Shown here piece after piece: positions 1 through 8,700 of a DNA stretch of 30,766 bases (the stretch's first letter is position 1; each line of letters starts with the position of its first letter). The translations under genes and the position numbers were made by a program. The stretch spans positions 18,716,432 to 18,747,197 of the forward strand of contig NC_049994.1 of the NCBI RefSeq assembly GCF_000003815.2, given 5' to 3'. The DNA comes from Branchiostoma floridae. Taxonomy: Eukaryota > Chordata > Leptocardii > Amphioxiformes > Branchiostomatidae. The notes under the pieces were generated by a model. It made no database searches. It had not been told where the DNA came from and saw only the letters and a list, made by a program, of their open reading frames with translations.

Positions 1-107
1 GTTAGCTTTTGGCACAGCAAGAGACCAGACAGGATTAGTAAGCCCGATAAAATCGACTACGAATAACGTTAAAAACAGCCGGATCCTAACCTCTGCTTGG
101 AGAGAAA
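1..107. mobile_element. Fragment of CTCTCCAAGCAG foldback family
   Basis: The stretch from ggcacagcaag through aagcccgataaaatcgact to cagccggatcctaacctc and tgcttggagaga matches the right half of the complete element at 14583-14788. Only the right half is inside the window. A short piece of the same family lies at about 7370-7412 and the start of another at 30741. Confidence 0.6.
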
Positions 108-1073
108 ACTGTAGTCTAAATCTGTACCTAGGCTCAATAACTACTCGTACATAGGAGGCAGACATGTAAATATCCAGGCAGGCTGTTGAGGATTGTTACA
201 AATACGAGAAAGGTGGTTTGTACTTAGTAAGGAAGTGTACAAAAGAGACATCTAGACAGACAGGCTTGCGATGATTATGGTAAATTTAGTAAAGAGGTGG
301 GAGGGCTTGTTTCTTTTAAAGTTTGTATATAATGGTACCTAAATAATGCTGTACAGATGTAGGTTTTTCAGTTCAGAGTGTTTCTCTTCCTAAGTAATTA
401 GTAATACGCAAATATGCTAAAAAAATCCATCTGTTTTGAAATCGAACATTTTCGTGTTTCTGACATGTGTCTGATATCAACTGTGAAAAAGGTTTGTGAA
501 GATCTTATCATTTTATAACAAGTTTTGTATCTTAAGTTCTTAACTTTTCATAGCATCGGTTTGTTTTGTTGCTATAGTCTCATTCGGTTAAAACATCAGC
601 CTAACATTTGCAACATTACATATATTGTGTATAGTACACATCTAGCTGTATTGTGTTCACTGGCATTCAAAATGATTAAGCTGACATAGCGATATATGTA
701 TAATTATGTTGACATGTTTGAATACTATTGCATAAGATTATTCCAAATAAAATAAGTGTAAGCAAGGTGGATTATTTGGTGTTGGTTTTATTTTCTGATA
801 TATTTCCTTGATTTGGAGACGGTTATCCGATTGTGACAATATTTATGTGTTGTTTTTTTCCAAGGGGATATGTCCGGATTTTACCTGATTTGGTGTTAAA
901 AAAATCTTGACACAGTCTGAGTTTTCAGAAATACATGTAGAGTCGCATGCTTGCCAGACTCAAAACCACAAATTTTAAGTAAAACGTTACACCGAGTGGT
1001 TGACCAGGTTTGTCACCTTTGACCTTTGACCGGCCACGTAGATAAACGTTTTGTTTTCGTTTTTCCTGTTCAG
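108..1073. other. AT-rich non-coding stretch, possible 3' UTR end
   Basis: I see no coding exon here. The segment to about 765 is AT-rich and ends in AATAAA followed by a GT-rich tract, so it could be the 3' UTR of a plus-strand gene that begins left of the window. From 780 to 1073 nothing is recognisable. Confidence 0.3.
746..751 (+). promoter_or_regulatory. Candidate poly(A) signal AATAAA
   Basis: AATAAA overlaps a second A-rich run, and about 20-35 bases further comes a GT-rich stretch (aaggtggattatttggtgtt), the usual downstream element. This arrangement suggests a transcript end on the plus strand, but no coding sequence upstream confirms it and AT-rich DNA gives chance matches. Confidence 0.3.
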
Positions 1074-1315
1074 TTCAAAAACAGGCGTGATTTTTACGGG
1101 ATATAGAAGCCGTGTGGACCACTAACCACCACAGACCTACAGGTAAGACCTATGATTGATGTTGATGCTTCCTGGTTGGTGCTTGTTTAGCTGTAAATGA
1201 TAATAAGAGGTGTGCTATCTTTGAGGTTGGTAGTTGATGGGGAGGGGGGCAATTATAAAAATATGTGAGTGAGATGTAACAAACGGTTGCCAATTATCGA
1301 TTTGCATCTCCAACT

Positions 1316-1555
1316 TTGTTCTTAGTGCGTGGATTACGCGCGGTTCGGACAGTGCTTGGATGGGGGCCCAAACAAGGACGTCCGGATTGCTGTAGCCTCA
1401 CGAAGCTTTCCACGAAATCGTCTTCCGGGAGGGACGTAAAACGGGGGTCCCGTGCTCGAGGAGGTGCCTCGACCACGTTAAACAGCCTCATTACTCATAC
1501 TTTGGGTACCTACTGGCTGGCAAAATACACCAGATGATTCTTATTATTATTACTT
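1316..1555 (+). mobile_element. SINE-like element with (TTA)n tail
   Basis: The part gggagggacgtaaaacggggg with gtcccgtg resembles the body of the SINE at 29755-30212. It continues through a tail block (gggtacctactggctggcaa) and ends in a TTATTATTA tract. The tail block recurs at 2049-2160. The short ORFs here read through the repeat and are not genes. Confidence 0.5.
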
Positions 1556-1846
1556 AACGGTGCAATATGACCTTGGCCGCTGGAAGGAGCTGCTTGGAGA
1601 ACTGAATATTTTAAACGTCCTCTGAAAGAAATATGTCGGTGAAGGAACAACCATATATATATTAGGTGTTTTTGAATGATCTTTGTTAAAGTATTTCTTT
1701 TATTAGAAACATAGTCATTATTTTAAAGCTCTCGCATGTATTTTGCTCTTACGGGATATTGGCCATAAATATTGGGATATATTTTTCCAACTTCTATCAC
1801 TACTTTACGGGGTTGCGTGGTATAACAGATGGGTATTTGGCCAATA

Positions 1847-2040
1847 CTGTAAATGCAGAAACTTTCGCGCTGGTTTAATGTTCGCGGTTTTCGCAGTGGC
1901 CGCTTCACCGCGAACTAAAACCACCGCGAACATTTTAACATGGCAGTAAGAGACTACAGTACATGGTGCTACCGCGAATTAAAACCACTTTTTCCCGCTA
2001 CCGCGAAATTAAATCCCCGCGAACTTAAATGCATTTACAG
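1847..2040. mobile_element. TA-flanked MITE, copy 1
   Basis: The terminal inverted repeats are CTGTAAATGCA and TGCATTTACAG, with a TA dinucleotide immediately outside each end (1845-1846, 2041-2042), as expected for a Tc1/mariner-type target-site duplication. The interior holds repeated, inverted CCGCGAAC/GTTCGCGG motifs. It has no coding capacity. A second, longer copy is at 30458-30722. Confidence 0.75.
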
Positions 2041-2048
2041 TAACCCAG

Positions 2049-2160
2049 ATGTCATGGGTCCGAATCGTTGATACCACGTTATACAGTCTCATTACTCAAC
2101 ACATTGGGTACCTACTGGCTGGCAAAATACACCAGATATTATTATTATTATTATATGCCA
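2049..2160 (+). mobile_element. SINE 3' fragment with (TTA)n tail
   Basis: The block from ccacgttatacagtctcatt to caaaatacaccagat matches the tail of the element at 1316-1555 with few differences and also ends in an ATTATT run. It is a 5'-truncated copy. Confidence 0.55.
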
Positions 2161-2678
2161 CAGAAAGGCACTTAATGTTCGATGTTCAATTGTTTTTTTC
2201 GGTAAGGCTACCGCGGGCAACACAATTACACCCGAATTTCGTCCTTATTACAATAATTGACAATAAATAACTTTCACTTCACTCAGGTGGAAGTAGTAAT
2301 TTATGGCATATATCTGCTTATGTTCAGCTGCTTTGTACGATTGACAGTATGATGGAAAACTTTGTTTTTATTTGTCTGGAAACAGACGAAAATTGATGCG
2401 CGCGTTGATGTCACCCATATGATCGTATTAACATGGCCCAAACTTGTATTAATATCATGATTGGATATGGGGATTAATGTAACCGTTATGATGTGTCCCC
2501 GAAGCATTTCTTCCGCCCAGCAGTGAAAGTAATGATAGATTGAGTCATTGGTCATATTTCCCTGGATTATTAATTTGATAGCGCATGCAGTTGGTATGCA
2601 CGGGAGAAATAATCTATAATATAGGGTTGGATGGGCCATAGCCAAGCATTGATTAGTACACATATCCATATAGAAGTG
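2161..2678. other. No recognisable gene
   Basis: AT-rich sequence. A 122-codon minus-strand ORF (2301-2669) has no recognisable motif, many Ile, Asn and Thr codons typical of AT-rich DNA, and no splice context. I treat it as chance. Confidence 0.4.
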
Positions 2679-2679
2679 G

Positions 2680-2805
2680 GGCTGCGTTAGCGTAACGGTT
2701 AGGATGTTTAACCCAGACCCAGAGGGCCTGGGTTTGAATCCCCTGACATACCACCGACTTTCATCAGTACACCTGACTTATATTGGGGAGGTAAAAGGCT
2801 AAAGC
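2680..2805 (+). mobile_element. tRNA-derived SINE
   Basis: The stretch starts with a tRNA-like 5' part (gctgcgttagcgtaacggtt, A-box region) and has a B-box-like gggtttgaatcccc about 45 bases later. The following cacctgacttatattgggga with ggtaaaaggc resembles 7440-7470. The arms do not fold into a full cloverleaf acceptor stem, so it is a SINE head rather than a tRNA gene. Confidence 0.5.
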
Positions 2806-3018
2806 AAAACAGTAATGTTTAGCGTTCAAATAAATCTGTCTTTTACACTGAATATTCTTCAATATAATATGACCGTTCCCTTGGACAGGGCGTAAGTTTC
2901 TCTTTTTTTTTACATTGTGAACGCTGGAGAGGTGATCCAGCGAAAAGTTCAAGATGTACAGTAGAACACTGCCATATTTGGTCTGATAAACAGTCCCAAC
3001 AGACCATGCTCAGACATG

Positions 3019-3781
3019 AGGAAAACCAGACATGGATCATAAACACGTGATATTTATTACTCGCTTCCCGGAAAACGGTCGATTTCCAATAAATAGGTAC
3101 ACGACGTTGACTGCATCTCTCTCTCACTCACTCCCACCTTCTTCTGTCTGTCTCTTTCTTTCTCTCTCTCATCTTTCCCACCTTTCTTTCTCTCTTCTCT
3201 TTCCCCTCTCTTTCTCTCTCTCTCTCCCGTTAGCATGTCAATATTTACCTGTAGAGCACAGCCTTATTTGGTATGATAAACACAGCCTTATTTGGTATGA
3301 TAAACACAGCCTTATTTGTTATGATAAACACAGCCTTATTTGTTATGATAAACACAGCCTTATTTGGTATGATAAACACAGCCTTATTTGTTATGATAAA
3401 CACAGCCTTATTTGGTATGATAAACACAGCCTTATTTGGTATGATGAACACAGCCTTATTTGGTATGATAAACACAGCCTTATTTGGTATGATAAACACA
3501 GCCTTATTTGGTATGATGAACACAGCCTTATTTGGTATGATAAAACAAAGATTCATTTGATATGATAAACAAAGCCTTATTTGGTATGATAAACACAGCC
3601 TTATTTGGTATGATGAGCACAGCCTTATTTGGTATGATAAACACAGCCTTATTTGGTATGATAAACACAGCCTTATTTGGTATGACAAAAAGGACACCAC
3701 AAGGAAACCAGACATGGATCATAAACGCACAGTATTTATTACTTGCTTCCCGGAAACGGTCGATTTCCAATAAATATGTAC
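3019..3781. repeat. 80-bp direct repeat flanking a CT tract and a minisatellite
   Basis: Positions 3019-3102 and 3700-3781 are near-identical (ccagacatggatcataaac then ttcccggaaa and tcgatttccaataaata). Between them lie a CT-rich tract (about 3114-3228) and the 24-bp array. A degenerate 24-bp unit also precedes the left copy at about 2965-2992, so the block probably grew by duplication of one ancestral module. Confidence 0.8.
3257..3688. repeat. 24-bp minisatellite, about 18 units
   Basis: The unit starts cacagccttatttg and ends gtatgataaa. Most units differ by single changes (gg/gt, ataaa/atgaa). One unit near 3545 has changed bases and an extra base, which shifts the frame. Because 24 is divisible by three the array is open in several frames on both strands, giving false ORFs with 8-residue repeats. 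Confidence 0.92.
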
Positions 3782-3967
3782 ATTACTGAGCGTATCTTAC
3801 AGCGTGGCCGGCGACAAACGCTGCTGGCAGCAGTTTCCGGGAATATTTCATCTCGCAAATGGAGTGTGCCGAGACATTGCCTGCATATGGGATGTCCTTT
3901 GCGTATTATTACATAGCAGAAATTTAGTTTTTTTCGGACTGAGTAGAGAAGTATTTTCTGTACAGTG

Positions 3968-4247
3968 CAGGGCTCGAAATACCACCTGCAAACGCAGGTT
4001 AGTGCAGGTAAAATTGGACCTGTGCAGGTATTTCTGGTGTCTACCTGCACCTAACCTGCACTGGTGCATTGACTGTTAGTTACCACCTATTAAGTATAAA
4101 AGAAACATAGCAATGATTCCTCAGCAATTTAGTATGATCCATAATTCCTAAATCCAGAGTGGTGCAGGTAAAATTTGTCTGTTGCAGGTAATTTTCAATG
4201 TTACCTGCACCAGTGCAGGTATGCAGAAAAAAGTATTTCAAGCCCTG
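3968..4247. mobile_element. Inverted-repeat element with internal GTGCAGGT motifs
   Basis: The left end cagggctcgaaatac and right end gtatttcaagccctg form an inverted pair with one mismatch. CAGTG is present directly outside both ends. CAGGG/CCCTG termini recall hAT-type elements, but an 8-bp duplication is not seen. The interior has many gtgcaggta and tacctgcac copies that can pair into long hairpins. No transposase is encoded. Confidence 0.6.
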
Positions 4248-4251
4248 CAGT

Positions 4252-4985
4252 GTTAGGCCACACACCGTTCGTTTTATGGACGACACTCTACCGTGTATAT
4301 GCGGAATCTTAAAGATGAAATGATTAATGGTGCAAAAATAATCAGTTATACAGGATACAGTCTAAAACATGAATCTACGTAATATGTATTGCATGTGGCA
4401 ATTTGCTCGTTCATTTTCTTAGCTTTAGTAACAAGAACGCAAAATACATCGGGTTCAAACTTAACGTTACAACATTTCCACATTTTTTCATAATTTTAAG
4501 ATTCCAAATGAATTCTCAAAATTTGTTGCCCTGTTTTTCATAATCATGCCACCTTGCCTTATTCAGAGCAGGTTATTATTGTTTTCTATCGTACAAAATT
4601 TTAAGTCGAGAGAGAATGTCATCCATAGATTGTGCCGCCTTGTTGGCTAAAGCTTGTAACAGAGATTGCAAATGACATGTATCACTTAATCTCTCTCTAT
4701 ATATATTCCGTACTAAAGGTCTAGTTAGCATATAATAACAAAGTGGTTCTTTATGTGGTGATGTATCAACGTTACTGAAAGAACAGTTCTGAGCGATACA
4801 TCCGAGTATGTACAGAAAGTTGCACCCTGTTTCATTATGGCTACCAGGCCACCCTTGGGTACCAAGGGTTAAATGTCCCGCTGGGACAGTCCTTTACGTG
4901 CCGATAGTTGACAACGTCTGCAGTATGGCTGTCCGTACTATGGCATCCCGGCCCTTAGTCCGTCAGTAGAGTTTTAAAGTTCAGT
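4252..4985. other. No recognisable gene
   Basis: Mostly AT-rich sequence without open frames, splice-like exon structure or clear repeats up to about 4840. Sequence related to the ~34-bp minisatellite starts to appear after about 4950. Confidence 0.4.
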
Positions 4986-5612
4986 AAAGTTCTCCTCTGA
5001 GGGCTTCCGTAGTGTTGTGAGAGTTGAGTCCTTCGCCCGTTCTTAGCGTTGTACGGGTTAAGTCCCAAGTCCGTCCGTAGCTTTATGCAGGTAAGCCCTA
5101 CGACCGTCCGGAGCGTCGCGAGGGTTAAGTCCTACGCTCGTCCGTAGCGTTGTAAGGGTTAAGTTTCAAGCCCATCCGTAGCGTTGTGAGGGTTAAGTCC
5201 TGGTGCCGTCTGTACAGTAGGTCCCGGGTCCGTCCTTAGCGTTGCGAGGGTTAAGTCCTGATTTCATGCTCAGCGTCGCGGAGGTTAAGTCATAAGCCCG
5301 TCCGTAGCGTTGTAAGACTTAAGTCCGGCGAGATGTCGTCTGTACAGTAAGTTCCGGGCCGGTCCTTAGCGTTGCGACTGTTAAGTCCTAAGCCCGTCTT
5401 AAACCCGTCCTTAGCGCTGCGAGGGTCAAGTTCTAAGCCAGTGTTGTAAGGTTTTAATCCTATGCCCGTCCTTTAGCGTTGTATTAAGAGTTAAGTCCTT
5501 ATGCCGTCCGTAGCGCCAAAAGATTCAGTCCTTATTCCGTCCGTAGCGTTGTATGGGTTCAGTCCTGAACCCGTCCGTAGCTTTGTGCAGGTTAAGTCCT
5601 GAGCCCGTCCCT
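4986..5612. repeat. Degenerate ~34-bp minisatellite at the receptor's 3' end
   Basis: About 18 units around gcccgtccgtagcgttgtga and gggttaagtcct. Spacing varies, and some units contain an added gtctgtacagtaggt-type segment (about 5209-5228, 5338-5357). The array abuts and enters the receptor's terminal exon: its TAA and last residues (RDGLRT) are a repeat unit read on the minus strand. Confidence 0.85.
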
Positions 5613-5746
5613 GAGCAGCTCGCCCTCCCGGCTGCCCCTGCGCACCTCCCGGCTCAGGTTGTTCTGGTTGTCGCTGACGTCACCCCTGCACCCCACCCCG
5701 AGCTGCGACTTGGGCCGCGGGCTGGCACCCTTCCGCCGCAGGGTCT
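5592..5746 (-). CDS. Terminal exon: basic C-terminal tail, ends in TAA
   Basis: The acceptor is ttttcag after a T-rich tract. The exon has 155 nt including the stop, phase 1 in. It encodes TLRRKGASPRPKS, then a hydrophilic segment rich in Arg, Glu and Asn ending LLRDGLRT. The last codons and the TAA lie in the first unit of the adjacent ~34-bp minisatellite, so the repeat supplies the stop. A possible ATTAAA poly(A) signal on the minus strand is at 5453-5458, within the minisatellite; it is weak evidence. Two upstream paralogous exon copies (5817-5883, 5949-5994) could replace this one. Confidence 0.75.
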
Positions 5747-8700
5747 CTGAAAATAATAGGAAAAACAAAAAGTGAGGTTTGGTCTACTAGCCGAGACGGG
5801 GGTTGACACCAACTACCTGCACCCCACCCCGAGCTGGGGGTGCGACTTGGGCCGCGGGCTGGCCCCCTTCCGCCGCAGGGTCTCTGAAAAGAATAGGTAA
5901 AATGTGAGATTGCCTTTACTAGCCCAAACGGGGGCCGATACCAACTACCTGCACCGCACCCCGAGCTGAGGGTGCGACTTTGGTTGCGGAGTCTCTAAAT
6001 CGGACAGGAAAAACAAACACCAGGCGCGCAAGAACAACGTAAAGTTCAGCAAAACAAAGTGCTTAAAACTGTATAAAATTTCATATATTTAGCTTACCGT
6101 TGAGGTTGATGATTTCCACGTAGTTGGAGGGGAACAGTCCGGCCTTGCCGTTCAGTTTTCCGTACCACCAGCCGCCCCCCTCCCCCTTCAGCACCTCCAC
6201 CACATCTCCGGACTGTAGCCGCAACTCGTCTTCATCCGTCGGCACGTACGTGTACAGGACCTTCGCGAACCTTCGCCACGTCACTGTGTATCGATAACCA
6301 ATAATCAATAATCAACCAGGAAATTCTCATTGACCAACACCAGATGATCATCAAATTTGATTTATCAATGAGGTCATTGATCAATTACCTATCGATTAAA
6401 ACAAATACATACGCTTGTAGTATACGCGGGGATGTATGTGAAAAATCTCTACGTAACTAGCATCAATCTAATAGCTAGTAATCAATAATCAATATATAGA
6501 CTGGTCGATAAATACATAATTTAGAAATTTGTAATATCCGAAGGGTTGTTAATAGACAGAACCTTCGAGGTCCTTAACCACGTCACAGCGATCAGTTATC
6601 GATAGCCAATCATCAATAAACAATTCAGAATCGATAATTGAGATTAGATCCTGACTGACCTGAGTCGCCGTCCCCGGATCTCCTGTTGTCCCGTTTGCTG
6701 CTGTACTCCACAGCGAGTGGGACGGTCGCTCCGAGACCTGTGGGGAAAAAACACATGACGTTACCCACACATGGACTATTGTCCTTGTCTTTATCTTTCT
6801 TCAACTAATTCTTCGGTAACAAGGAGGTAACAGTGTCTTCAGACGTTTACACCCCAGAACCTATTAATAGTAGATTAACAAATATAACATTTCCTTTGCG
6901 GTAAATTTTAAACGTAATGTAGAATTCAGTAAGAACAGAAAGAAACAACATCCCGACTCCCGGGATTCGAACCCGCGCCGAACCCGGACAGCCGGATCAC
7001 AAATCCAACGTGCTAACCACAACACCAAAAGCTCAAGAGCTGTTGGCGTGGTCAGTTTGGCAGCGCTAGAACCCCACTGTTACAGTAACACAAAAAAACG
7101 CTTTTGCCTGGTATGTAATTGTCTGTCCTTGTCTATGGACTGCCTCCCCCTGTAAGTACTCACCCATGTCGCTGTGGGAGTCCGTTAGATACCGCACTGC
7201 CCCGCTGTCCTTGTCTATGGACTGCCTCCCCCTGGGGTAGTAGTCGAACTCCTTCATCCCGACGGAGTAGTAGGGCGGGTTCCGGGCGCGCTTCTTCAGC
7301 CGCTCACGACGCCGCCTGAAGGGGGAATGAATGAATAAATAAATAAGTAAAATGCATGGAAACGATAAACGCCAAAAAACGACCGAAGCCTAACCTCTGC
7401 TTTGAGAGCAGCGTTTTCGAGTTCCTCACTTCAACCAGTGTACCTGATTTCGGTTGGGGTGGTGAAAGGCTGTGGAAGCAGAGCTAGGGATGGGCTCCGC
7501 CTACCAGTACCATGCTCTGGAAACAGTTGATAACTACGGCCTCAAAAGGCTATGGCTCTACCTCCGACTCCGATACTGTGTTCTAGACCTAAATGCTATG
7601 GGACTACCCTAAGCTTGAGTGCAGCACCTGGTAACATTGCCAAAGTCTCTGTCCAAAAGCAAAATAAGATTTTGACCCCAAAAAATCATCCATCTTATTT
7701 ATTTGGAAGAAGTATGTGTTTTCCTTTCATTAAGAGAAACATAAAAAAAGGTCCTCACCTGACCCAGATGCCGAGCAGCACCAGACAGAGCAGCAGCCAC
7801 AGACCCCCCGCGACGGCCCCGGCGATGATGGCGGTCCGGGTGGAGCTGCCTTTCGTACTTGAGCTTTGTCGGGCCACCATGTCTGTAGGGGGCAAAGGTC
7901 AGAGGGTAGACAATGTCTGTAGGGGACAAAGGTCAGAGGGTAGACAATGTCTTTAGGGGACAAAGTCAGAGGGTACAACATGTCTGTAGGGGGCAAATGT
8001 CAGAGGGTACAACATGTCTGTAGGGGCAAAGGTCAGAGGGTACACAATGTCCGGAGGGGCAAAGGTCAGAGGGTACACTATGCCTTTAAGGGGCAAAGGT
8101 CAGAGGGTACACAATGTCTGTAAGTGTAGGGAAAAGGTTAGTATCATATGGGAACTTTGCCGGGTAACCATGTCTGTACGGGTAGGGCAAGATCAGTATA
8201 ACATGCTGGGCCACCATGTCACCACGTTGCCCTCTGCACTAGCATAGAACCAGGAATCCCTGACTAGCAGTTTATATCACTTTCTGGATACCAATTCTCC
8301 ATTCACCTTCAGAAACTCATCAAGAACATTTCGACAGTCAGGACACTGTCTAATTCTCGCCGATAGGGCGCGTTGCAGCAAAAAGAATGTTGTGGGATCT
8401 GGTGAAGTTATTCATAGATTATGGCAGCATAATAGGACACCTTCGGAACCAACCTGTCACGTGACCCTCACCTTGCACGGTCAGCCTCAGTGTCTTCGCG
8501 TCCGCGCTGCCGACGTCATTGCTGGCGGAGCATGCGTACTGGCCGCTGTCGTTAATGTTGAGGTTGGACAAGGTCATCATGCTGACCTCTCCCGTGGATG
8601 TCTGAAGGTCAGTGGGCAACAGAAGACCCTCCTTCAACCACCTGGAGAGGTTCAAGGGCAAGAGTTTTTTTTTTTCTATTCGTCGATGAAGGTCAGACAT

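Noticed and set aside
1074-1142. A 69-nt plus-strand exon with good acceptor (tttttcctgttcag) and donor (cag then gtaaga)
   Set aside because: All three frames contain stops. It could only be a non-coding exon, and nothing around it supports that.
2301-2669. 122-codon minus-strand ORF
   Set aside because: No domain, no splice context and a composition expected from AT-rich non-coding DNA.
3245-3715. Long repetitive ORFs on both strands
   Set aside because: They are readings of the 24-bp minisatellite, whose length is divisible by three.
6955-7034. Functional tRNA gene on the minus strand
   Set aside because: The T loop and A-box region are present but no acceptor stem pairs and the variable region does not fit a standard tRNA.
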